From Strobilurus pachycystidiatus (Eukaryota > Basidiomycota > Agaricomycetes > Agaricales > Physalacriaceae), in assembly GCA_019915135.1 (NCBI GenBank), contig JAHLMK010000002.1:1674001-1738000 (forward strand): DNA of 64,000 nucleotides, given 5' to 3'. Made by a program: the position numbers and the translations under genes. This document shows, one piece after another, positions 11,606 to 23,182 of this stretch; position 1 is the first letter of the stretch; every line of letters starts with the position of its first letter. The notes under the pieces were generated by a model, which was not told the DNA's origin, made no database searches, and saw nothing but the letters and a program-made list of their open reading frames with translations.

Positions 11606-12932
11606 TTAGGCAAGGACCGGGTTGTTCTCAGCGAAGTACTCGTGGCTGTCCGCGTTCTCGATGGCATGGGCGGAGTTGCTGGTGGCGAGGGACGCAGCAG
11701 CGGTCTGGCCGTATGCATAGTCCTGGGTGCTGCCGATGATGGTGAAGTGGGACGATTCGTGGATGAGTGTTCCGGCCTGAAAATGAATGGTGAGCAACGG
11801 AAGATCAGATATTCATCGGGTACACATACACGGGAGTCAGTGCCAGTGGTGGTCGTCTGCCAGTAGTATCCGCAGAGGTAGATGGTTCCGAACCTTAACA
11901 AGAGGGCATAAGAATGATATGTGACGGACATCAGAGATAATTGAGACTTACGAAGACGGGTACACGTAGGCAAAGACGTCGGAGTCAGTGCATGTGCAGT
12001 CGTACTTGTACGCGGTGGCGTAGGGGTACAGGAGCATGTTGGAGTAGTGGCTTGCAACGGTGGTGTGGTGGGCAGTGGTGTAGGTACCGAACCACTTGAC
12101 AAAGCGAGCAGTGGAAGCGGTGTTAGCAGTCAGATAGCTAGAAAATTGAATGAGCACCAAAGACTGGAACGGCCGAGGACGCAGCGTACGTGTTAGCAGC
12201 CTCGGCGTAGCTCTGGGCACCGGAAGCAGCTGAGACCAGAAGAGTCTGCTCGGACGACGTGCAACCATTGTAGGTGGCGCGCTTTTCCATGTCAGAGCGG
12301 CGGGCAACAGCCAAAGTACCCTTGAGCTCTGCACTGTGGGTGTTGACGGTCTCAGCCTTGATCGAAGAGAGCGATCCGGCCTCATCGACGATGCTGAACG
12401 TGTTCAAAGGCGCTATCTTGTACGACGACTCGCCGGAGTTGGTGAAGTTGTACGCCTCACCCACTAAAGAAAGAGGGAATCAGGAACATAGAGGTCGAAG
12501 GTATGAAAGCTTCCTCACAGTTGTGGGTGACGGTGACAGATTCACCAGGTGCGAGGACAGTGAAGGAGCCCAAAGCAGCGGCTTTCTCGGGGACGTATTT
12601 GACCTTCACACCGTTGAAGAGCGGGGAGGCGTCATCAGTGCTGGAGATGGCGAAGCTGTTGGTCGCGAATCTGTTGTTGAGGATACTGGAGGGGTCGTTC
12701 AGGATCTTCAAGGTCTCGTCACCGAGTTGGTGAGGGTGGTGGAGACCTCGAGGTTGTCGACACCGACGACGGAGTTGGCACCTGCAAACACATCGTATCA
12801 GTATCGCCTCATGCACATATACGAGAGACGCTACTTGCCAGTGACTGACAACGAAAGTCCAGGAGCAGCAGAGGCGCTGATCGCAGAGAGGCAGAGAGCG
12901 GTCAAGACGTTGCGGACAGATGGAGAGAACAT
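11606..12932 (-). CDS. Peptidyl-Lys metalloendopeptidase (M35 deuterolysin family), frameshifted
   Basis: Secreted zinc protease of the mushroom GfMEP type, which cuts before lysine. Order seen: signal peptide (MFSPSVRNVLTALCLSAISA), a propeptide with the family segment GDETLKILNDP, a likely maturation site after EKR, then a catalytic domain with HESSHF (HExxH; two zinc-binding His and the general base Glu) and GSTQDYAYG, the aspzincin Asp motif. Six introns were resolved; the first (12782-12838) starts with GC rather than GT. In the propeptide the frame breaks near 12729: TTLTNS is in one frame and GDETLK in the next, consistent with one missing base. As given, the protein would stop early in the propeptide. 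All catalytic motifs downstream are intact, so an assembly error or a recent lesion are both possible. Confidence 0.85.
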
Positions 12933-13706
12933 TGTAGTGATGGATACCAAGTACACTGCAATAGAGACTGTTGTCGAGCTGGTCTTATACTCTTCGCAAC
13001 CCCGGCTGGGATAGATAAGAAACCAGCGTTATCACTTCTCGAGACTAGCAAGGAAGAGCTCGCCATGCTGGTCAAAGGTGAACCCACATGCGGCCTTTGG
13101 AAAGAACGACCTCCAGTTGCGATGCGCGTGTCGCCAAAAGGTGTCATGGACCTATCCTGGACCTGTCATGGACGAGAACTCGACAAATATATTCAAGTCG
13201 CTCTGTCGGATCATTCACGGGAACGCCAAGAAATTCACGACTGCGGATATCGCGCATGGATGGAGAGTGACCGTATGCTAGTCCTCTATGAGAGATCTAT
13301 TTTTAGAGAGAGCGTAAGTATGACCATTTCCATACGCTGAACAGACCACATTCCTCGTCTGATTCTCGTCAGATAAGTATACGCGAGCAAGCATGGTCCG
13401 GGAGGGAACCGCGGCCCGGGCGTAGCACAAACTTGAGTATGTATTCCCCGAAGGTCCATGCAGCTGCAGGGAATGGGCCCAAGAATCGAGCTAGTTCGGG
13501 TGTTGATTATTCATCCAAGCTCATTTTTGGAAGCGTTGTCGCAATCGTAATCCCTTTCTGATGATTTCAAGTTGTAGGCACATCCGTTTGCACGACTGGG
13601 GCTCTGCAATGCGCTCAGAGTGCATTGGATGATGGGAGGCGAAGGTAAGAAGGCAGCGATCAAAATTTGATCGGCTAATTTTTGCCTCCTCCATTCACCA
13701 TCATTC
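12933..13706. other. Divergent intergenic stretch
   Basis: About 770 bases between the divergent M35 and DIM1 genes. Several short overlapping ORFs occur around 13065-13340 but none shows homology or splice structure. The region probably holds both promoters. Confidence 0.4.
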
Positions 13707-14921
<1,215 letters not shown>

Positions 14922-14980
14922 GCACATACATGACATTTCTATTATTTTATCCGATCGAAACGCATCAGGTTTGCTGTACT

Positions 14981-16256
14981 ATGAATGTTAATACGCTGCG
15001 CCAAACCTGCACTAGTATGGCTAGGTCATGGGCTACACCTGAGAAACGTGTGGCACCCCTTACAGAGGTGTTCATGTCAAAGTTGACGTCGATCTCAATC
15101 ATCGGTTGGCCTTTCACCATGTCGTTCCCCTCTCCAGTAGGCGGACTCACGCAGAAGGACGAGCTCATCCCATCCATAATTTTTGCCGTCTCTTATGGCG
15201 TGCTTACCTTCTTCTACTTCCTCCGGTTTTTCTGGAACAAGGAGGCGTTAACGGGATGTACAGGTGGAACAGGAGGCTTCGTAGTGGAGAGGTGAGAATC
15301 ACGGCAGTCTGACATACGAAGAGGCAAATCTGACTGACATTTAGGACTATATTGTTCTCCTTGCGAACGGCGGTTGCAGCCAATCCTGGAACGGAATCGG
15401 AAGGCTTGACTGAGTACATGCAGACCACGATCGGGATGGGGTTTGTGACGCTCGCGGGAGACGTTCTCAGCATTCTGCGGTGTTTGCTGGTGAACTCGAC
15501 GCGGAGCAGCGATGACTTGCCCAGCTTCATCACGGACGAGACGAAGGCTCCTCGCTCCGGGAGCATGTGGACCTTCCTGACCTCTCAATCGTCCACGCAA
15601 ACGCTGTCTCCGTCTGTGGATGACCCAGAGCAGCGCAAAGGTTACAGGCGCATGTGTGGCGCAATATTTCTCGTCTTTTTAGCCAGCTATATCACAGGCT
15701 TCATCGGAAATGCGCGACTTATCCAACAACGCCAGGATACTTCCAAAACAAACGCGAATCAGGCTTTGAGGTATCAGTCTATCGTTGTACTCAGTCTAGC
15801 AACTAACCTTGCCATAGGTATGTGAGCGTAGCACTGGCTACCTTGAACATCCTCTGGGCTTTTGTCACTACTGTGCGGTGGTCGGAACGGTTGAAGCGAA
15901 CCCATGAGAGAGCGAGTCAGTACATGCTCCTCTTCCTCGGGCTACTGGTAAGACCGCCCATGTCTGTCTGTAGCTGTCTGTCCGTTCCTGATAGATTCTG
16001 ACCCTAGTTCATGCCCGCTCTATATCGCTTATGCGTGATGTACCACCGAACAACCGCTCTGGACTCGACTGCCCCTGGGTCCATGAATACCAGAACAGAA
16101 AAGACAACCTTTTACCTCTTTCATATGCTTCCAGAATTTATCTTAGCTTTCTTGTTTGCCGGAGGGATCAATGTCAGGAAAGTGTTCAATACGGAACCGT
16201 GGGGAGATGCTGGACGGGGGGGAAAGAATGAGAATAAGAAGCAAGAAGAAAAATAA
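14981..16256 (+). CDS. Seven-pass membrane protein of unknown function
   Basis: Four exons (introns 15292-15344, 15771-15817, 15948-16007) join into about 370 residues with roughly seven hydrophobic spans, including IIFAVSYGVLTFFYFLRFF, GFVTLAGDVLSILRCLLV, AIFLVFLASYITGFIG, VALATLNILWAFVTTV, YMLLFLGLLFMPALYRL and FYLFHMLPEFILAFLFAGG. It ends in a hydrophilic, lysine-rich tail (GGKNENKKQEEK) that would be cytoplasmic by the positive-inside rule. Fungal RTA1-like and Pth11-like proteins share this broad topology, but I see no signature that decides between them. It begins only 60 bases after the DIM1 stop on the same strand. The start is uncertain: ATG at 14981 is used, and later in-frame ATGs exist. 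Confidence 0.75.
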
Positions 16257-16422
16257 AGCTGATGCACTGTATATCCATCTTTCGCTCTATGTGTATGATA
16301 ATCAGAGAATCATTTCGACCTGCTGGCTGTTCATTGTAGCGAGTGGCGTAGGTCGACGACCTCCCAATTTTCAAAATCAGTCTTATCTTGTTACGTCATC
16401 GTCAGACTTAACTAGGATCATC

Positions 16423-17892
16423 ATGCCCGAATACCTTACCCCAGAGCAGATTGACGCGGTAGACTCATCTACTATACTAGCGCGTACAGCTGCTAATCGT
16501 GCAAGCTGACAGTTTCGCAAGAACGGGTATGGGAGCGGCATCAACGTCAAGAGAAGCTGACCATATCTATCGAACTTCTGGACCAGATACCTTGTTGTAC
16601 CTCGCTTCCTGGAGGCCGACGACGCTGCAGCGCTTCTCAAGCGCTCTCAGAAGTACCTCAAAGACTTCACACTCGACGATCATCCTCTGGTCAGTCGCGA
16701 TTTGCAACTGATTGTCTAACATGATGAGGCTATCATTTAGTCTGGCACAGACCAAATTTACGACTTCAGAAGATAATCATGTTGGGGATGATTACTTTTT
16801 AGACTCTGGAGATAAGATGTGAGGTCCTCTCCATCCTATCTGCTACCGTCATCCTCAATAGGCCATTCTCAGTCGTTACTTCTTGGAAGAAGACGCGGTC
16901 GATAAGGACGGGAAGCTCACAAGAGACAAGACGAAAGCCGTCAACAAGATTGGGCACGGTATGTGTCTTGAAACGCGGCTGCATCCTTGATGAGACGTGT
17001 CACTGTAGGATTGCACGAACTCGATCCACTATTCCGCAAGGTAACAATGCAGAACGAACGCGTCAAATCTGTCGTGCGAGACTTGAAGGTTCATCGCGAT
17101 CCGGTTGGTGCGCGTCGCTACTACTGTCAGTCGTATCGAAGCCATCTTGAACCTTATTCTCGACAGCTCTACAATCCATGGTCATCATGAAGCAACCCTA
17201 CATCGGCGGCGAAGGTTCGTCTAGTCATCTATCCACATTAAACCTTTTTTTCTCAAGCTGAACCCCAAGTCGGCGAACATAACGACTCGTATGCCCTAAT
17301 TATCCCCCTGTCCCCGCTTTCTACTGACCCTCGTTACGCTCCAGAACGTTCCTCGTACGTATACGAGCATCCTGACAGTGATATGCCAGAGTAAATGTTC
17401 ATTCACAGTACACGGACCCGCCCTCTGCTGTCGGATTCTGGATCGCCTTGGAGAAATGCACGGCAGAGAATGGCGCTCTCTCGTTCCTCCCTGGATCGCA
17501 CCTCACCTCGCCGATCACAAAACGCTTTGTCCGCTTGCCCCATGGCGGAACCGGTTTCGAGAGTCTACCGGTACCCACAGACAGTGATGCAAAGCCTCAG
17601 CCGCGTAGTGAATATATTATGGAAACATGCGAACCAGGTGTGCTTTTTGAGTTCTCCCATACTATGTGGATCAGACAACTGTACTCACACCTCGGTATAA
17701 GGCGATTTAGTAATCATCCACGGATCCGTTCTCCACAAGTCAGAGCACAATTACAGCGCCAACACACGCTTTGCGTACACCTTCCACGCTATTGAGTCAC
17801 CACCATATGCAGAGTACGATAAGAAGAACTGGTTGCAACCGACGGGGGCAATGCCGTTCTCTCATATTTTAGACAGCCCCCAAGAGTTTTAA
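16423..17892 (+). CDS. Phytanoyl-CoA dioxygenase (PhyH) family protein
   Basis: Fe(II)/2-oxoglutarate-dependent oxygenase of the PHYH/PHYHD1 family, which hydroxylates acyl-CoA or related substrates; the substrate here is unknown. The spliced protein (about 295 residues) starts MPEYLTPEQIDAFRKNGYLVV, the typical N-terminus. The iron site is HxD in EHNDSTFLYTDPP plus a distal His in the VIIHGSVLHKS segment, and the 2-oxoglutarate Arg lies in NTRFAYTFH. Around ten introns are needed. The HND motif is only formed when a 31-base exon (17258-17288) and a 10-base microexon (17345-17354) are both included; simpler splicing loses the iron ligands. A C-terminal SPQEF gives no peroxisomal PTS1 signal. 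Confidence 0.92.
17345..17354 (+). other. 10-base microexon of the PhyH gene
   Basis: Flanked by CCAG and GTACGT, it completes DSTFLY next to the iron-binding HND motif. Its inclusion keeps the frame between the exons 17258-17288 and the one starting at 17409. Confidence 0.8.
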
Positions 17893-18478
17893 GTTAGTGA
17901 GCGCTTAGCGACGCATTCAATTGCCATTGTACCCATGTATGTACCACCAGAAACGCCTGCATTGTTAAGATCAACCGTAGTTTGAGCATCGAGAAGATTA
18001 TAATTGTTATGCCTGACGCATTTCTCTATCGATAGGTAGTACATGAACAACTCCTCGACAATTGCCTTTCCAGGGCGAAATATCCGAGATGTAGTAGGAG
18101 AACAGGACAGACAATATAACCGTTAGATAGCGAAAAAATTAATACTTGCAAAGATGACAAGGTATTAACTCTCTTCGAAAGAGGAAGAGGGAGAGGTCAG
18201 GATGGATGCGGAGAGACGAGGCGAAAATGAGAGTGATCCGTTGGAGCCAAATAATACATGATAGGAAACAGAGTGAAAAATGAGTGTTGGATGAGTGTTC
18301 CGAAGATGGAGAGAGTATAATGCGATGAGATGCAACTGTCGACTATGTAGATTTTGCTGTGAAGAGATGTGCGCGCGCCAAATACGAGACCAGGGTGTAG
18401 GGTGTCGGTGTCGGGATGAATAAGATTATGCCGGATTAGTGGAGGAAAGGATAGAGAATGAGGGAACAGAGGAGAGGA
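17893..18478. other. Convergent intergenic stretch
   Basis: About 590 bases between converging stop codons, with a purine-rich GAGA-like part near 18175-18330. Likely 3' UTRs; no gene seen. Confidence 0.5.
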
Positions 18479-21400
18479 TCATGTCACGAACAGCGTAACC
18501 TGGCCGCCTGGCCGGAACTGCTCGAACGCCATCTGCACATCCTCTGTCGAGCCCAGTGACACCATGTCGCCGTCCTCGTCTCTGTACTTGACGCGTAGGG
18601 GGCCATCATCTCTTCGAGGACCACATAGCCGAATTTTGCGTCCGACCTTCTCGACCAGTTCATCGTACTCCGTCGCCCGAGGAACCTGAATAACAAATAT
18701 ATCTTCGTGGAAATGCACCTTCACCTTGACGGGATGAGGGAACGGAGCATGACCAGCACCGTTCACAGTCTCGAAAGTCTGAGACCGGGATCCCCGTAAA
18801 CCCGCACCCGTCAATGAAGACTCGCTGGAATCGAATGGGGTAATCGGGGACGAGGAGTTGGGCGAGTAGTCCGAGCTGGCCGCCGTCGACTGGCTTGAAC
18901 CGCTGCCTCGTTTGTGCGTCATGCTACTGATGGAAGTGGATGACTGGGAATGGTTCCAATGTGTCGTCGGGACAGGTGGTGGGAGACCGTTCTGCTTCGG
19001 GACGTAGGCGGTCGGCTGGCTAGCGCTCCGTGACCGGTTTAGGATGGGAGAAGATTGGGTGCTGATGGGGGCAACTGATTTCGGCATACCGTTTCGGTAG
19101 TCACTGCTGTCGTTGTATGTCGAGCGTAATCTCGTTGAGCTGAATTGACTCTTCAAGGGTGGCCGCTGTTGACGGGTGCCAGGTCCGAAACTAGCATCCG
19201 ATGAGTACGATGCAGCGCTCATACTTGACATCGTAGAAGTCAACCGAGGAGTCACCGGACGAAGGGCCGCGGTGCTGGGCGGTAAGCCAGGTTGGTTGCG
19301 CCACTGCTGCATGTGTTCCGGGGTCTCCGTCTGGGCACGCGTCCGATCGTAAGGCATTGGCTGCGGTTCGCGTTCCGATGGCACAGTACCGCGACGTCCA
19401 CTGGGTGTACCACGACCTGATGGTGGCTGAGGGAATGCATTCATCGTCGCAGGGTAATCCTCGTAATCCTCGTCGTCGTTTTCCAATTCAAAGCCGTCGT
19501 GAGGTGGATAACCCTGAGGACCAGTACCGTAGCCATTGCTGAATCCACTCTGCTCGTATACACTATCGCCCCTCTGGCGGCTAGGCGCTGGTTGCGATGG
19601 ATATGAAGGAGCCGCGGAGTTGTAAGGAAGGTAGCCCGGATAGCCTCGGCCGACATTGGGACTGGTGCTGTTGGGTATCCTCGCCATCGGGCGCTCTGAT
19701 GCTCGGCGTTGGGCGAGCTCCCGTATCAATCGATTGATCACAGTCTCCCATTGCCGCATCTGATCCTCGCGGCGACACCGCAGGGTGAAGTATTCCAGAT
19801 CATCGTCGCCCTTCCACCAGACAGCCAAGGGATACTGAATGGGTAATGATGCAGCTACAAGGGTTCATGTCAGCCGCAACACATACGGCGAAGATGAATG
19901 AGACTCACTGGAGTTTCTGGGTGACGAAGGAACAGCCTGTGTAACATTTCCCAAGAATATGCGCCCCTTCAGAAGCAGCGGGGTGTTTTTCTTCTGCGGT
20001 TGTCCAAATCCACCGGGGAGAGACAAGGGCGCAAGAGCCTGCTTCTTCAGTATCGAGTTGCTCTTGCTCATCTTCTTTCCATTCGCTCCTTGCGGAGGTG
20101 CTTCCTTGCAACATAGGATGATCTTCTCGAAGAGGAATACATGATATTCCCGGTCGATGTCAGACTTGGTGACAATGAATATGTCGTCAAGCAGCAGCTG
20201 GCCGAAGTTCTCCAAATGATGGCCTTTCCAGTCGTCCACCCGACTTTGGAGGTTCTTCACGGTTTGCTCGTTTTCGGCGTGCCGCTGGGCCTCGTTGATC
20301 TTGTCCGTTATTCGCTTGGCAGCATTAGACCCGGCCTTCAGATCATCGTAATGGGGATATGTGTCGGGATTAGCGGCTTTGATGAGGGACTATTGCGCTT
20401 TTGAGTATACAGATCGGAGAGTGGGAAGATTGAGACATACGTCAAGCAGTAGCGGATACTTGCACACACGCTGGATAGGCTTGATGAGAAACGCCGGTAG
20501 TTCACCCTTGACGTTGATCAAGTGATTGAGTGTCTGTTGGAAGATGATTATATCAGCATTTGTTCGAGGAGAGCATTGCCATGTGTTGTCAAGCCGACAC
20601 ACATGGCATGAGAAAGATTCGTGATAACGGATGCAAAATGATACTCACCGCCAAATTCGACTCGTTGGCCATCATGAGGTCTGACGCGTTGGTGTAGTTG
20701 GCACAATAAGGTTCATACACAATGAACTCGTCTTCCTATTGTTCCGTGAGCGGCACAATCAAAGGATGCAATAGCTGGGAAGGACAAGGGTTCTTCCCAA
20801 TCAAGCAATGTGAATAGAAGACTCACGCTCTCCAGGAAGTGCTGGCCCCACCGTTGTTCTGGCCATGGAAGCTCCGCGGTACTCTCGAAGCGAATCAAGA
20901 ATTTACGCTGGAAGTTGAGCAGCTGCTTGAGATTGGGAAATAGAAGATGGATGGTGTCCTGGTCGATGGTATTGCTTTGAGCCAATGCAGCGGCATATTT
21001 CTTGTGTGAAGTCAGAATGGAAGAGCCATAGGTAGAACAAGACCAACGAACCTGCATGATCTCAAGATCCTGTACGTATTTCCTTTCGGTTTCCACCATT
21101 TCCCGAATGATGTTGTTGCGAGCGGATTCCTGTGCAGTTGTCGGGGGGAGTATGGAGGAGCTGGGATCGGTGTGAAGGGAGTCGTGTGAGCCGTGCGATG
21201 ATATGTAGGGAGGCGACGGAGGAGGATTATCAAACGCGCTTTCGGGGAGGTGGCTGACGATGGCACTGACCGTCTTGATCACCTGTAGAGTGGCTGCGTG
21301 AGCAGCGGAGACGGAACGCAGGGAAATAGAGCGCACCTTGACCAAGCCGTCTGTAGAATTCCGATCCCACAGGTCGGTGACAGTAAAGAGCTCACAGCCG

Positions 21401-21816
21401 GTAATATTGTGGGCGACCTTCTCTGTGCGAATCTGCATCGCGAAGAGGGCGATGCCATGTTTCTTGGCACGGTCGGGATTGGAGTCGTACTGCTCGGGAT
21501 TGAAGTCGGAATTGTTGATTTTGTGAAAGTCGTCTGGAAGCTGATCGAAGATATAGCACAGGGGAATGCCGAACGAGAAGAGGTCCCAGAGCTGGGTGAC
21601 GGGGTCGGTCGACTGGCGCGAATCCGACGCGGACACGAGTTTGAAGTAGCGGGGAAAGCCGCGGATGCGCATGAGCCGTGTGCGCAGGCGGACACATTCC
21701 TGGTAGAGAGAGGTGATAGCGGCCTGGTTGAGAAGGGTGTTGTTCGCAACGGGGGTGTCAATCTGGATGCCTGTGCTCGACACAATGGATTTTTTGCGGC
21801 CGGCGACGGAAGCCAT
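18479..21816 (-). CDS. CDC24: Cdc24/Scd1-type Rho guanine nucleotide exchange factor
   Basis: Activates Cdc42 at sites of polarised growth. Domains in order: the Cdc24 N-terminal calponin-homology-like domain (TQLWDLFSFGIPLCYIFDQL), the DH catalytic domain (NIIREMVETERKYVQDLEIM through PAFLIKPIQRVCKYPLLL), a PH domain (FGQLLLDDIFIVTKSD to the DDDLEYFTLRCRREDQMRQW helix), a long disordered Ser/Pro linker, and a C-terminal PB1 domain (VKVKVHFHEDIFVIQV, with an acidic YRDEDGDMV OPCA-like motif) that in yeast binds Bem1. At least five introns lie in the first 2 kb. The order matches Cdc24 exactly. The start is the ATG at 21816, which precedes the CH-like domain at the usual spacing. Confidence 0.96.
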
Positions 21817-23182
21817 GGCGTCGACGAGCGGGCAAGGGAGCGGCGGGGAGGGTCAGGGCGGGTGGTTACAGAGAGATGCTCAGGACTGGTGGGAGAAGCC
21901 AACCCGCATGTTTGGTCCTGTCCTGTGCCGCCTTCCTTTTTGGGCCATTTCTTATCATTTTGTATTTCCCTTATTTCAGGCTCTCCGTTCTCTTGTGGCA
22001 TTTCCCGTTGACATCTCATCACTTTCCCCGATGATTGCTGTTGCAACTGTATCTCACAGCCATGATCTGTCTCACTGCTATGCTTCATTGCTTGCTGTAG
22101 CTGCAACAGGGACGAGAGTGGCCGACTTGATCAGGGGCATCCCTAGGCTAGTTGATGCGAACCATTGCCAAATTCCAATGCAAGTCAAAGATCAATGATC
22201 GCTCGAGTTCTCGGGCAGATATGAGCAACGCGCTCGCCATCCGGGTTCATGACCTGCATCTATATTGCGGCTCGGTTAGGTTTCTCGAACTCCACATTGT
22301 GGGGTCTCACACAAAACTCGAGTCTCTTCGAAACGCTCTAACCGGCACAGTACCCTTACTTCGTCAGGCGCGTATGCTTCTGAAGGCTCTAAATGATCTA
22401 ATATATGCCGACTTTGATGCAACCATTGAACCATTTCCCATGCATGGGTTTCTGGGGTACGAAGATGGGGATTTGGTGTTGCTGACCTTCATTTCCACGC
22501 CGGGGCGCATCAGCTTTTACTTACGAAGTGTACGGAGAGGAAAGCGAGCAGGAGACGGGAAGGATCGTAACGTGGGCCGAGGCCAAGATCTGCAGGCTCG
22601 GGCCAGGACGAATGTGAGCGGAAGGTGGCTTAGCCCTTCGCTAGCCTAAGAATGGAACGTGGCTCTGCAAAGTTCTGCCTTGCTCTTCTCGGAAGCCTAT
22701 ATCCGCGCCCAGGCGGCGAGGCGGGGCGGGGTCGACACAAACTTGACTATCACAAGCTAATAATACACAATGAAACCCATCCACAGCGTCGCAGTCCTGC
22801 GTGTATTCATATGGGACGGCAGCGCCAGAGTTGATGGACCATCAACGTTGTTGATGTGATTGAGAGATCTGAAGATTTCCCCACATTCAGAATGGGTATA
22901 ACCCTGCGCCTCGTGCAGACTAATTTCTTTGCGATTGTGGGCTTCGTCGAGGATGGAACAGGTCGGAAGTATGGAAATGCGTCTCAGTCGACTGCTTCCA
23001 TTAGTTCAGAATGAAAGATAAGACCACTCCAACGTTCTCTCCACTTGAGGCTTGCTTGAGGCTGCCCGTTTCGTTCTGCCGTCGGACTTTGAAGGAGCCG
23101 AATCGGGGAATCAAAGTCGGGCCGGGACTAGAGTTGATTCGCAGTGCTTGGAGTCCTACTTACCACGATTCCAGGAAGACCA
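21817..23182. other. Divergent intergenic stretch, one doubtful ORF
   Basis: About 1.37 kb between the divergent CDC24 and Rap1-like genes. A 164-codon plus-strand ORF (ATG 22155, end 22649) has no introns and no recognisable motif and is not called. A GC-rich patch (GGCGGGGCGGGG) lies near 22712-22732. Confidence 0.4.

Noticed and set aside
22155..22649. 164-codon intron-free plus-strand ORF
   Set aside because: No domain, composition unlike nearby genes, and no introns in a region where most genes have several.
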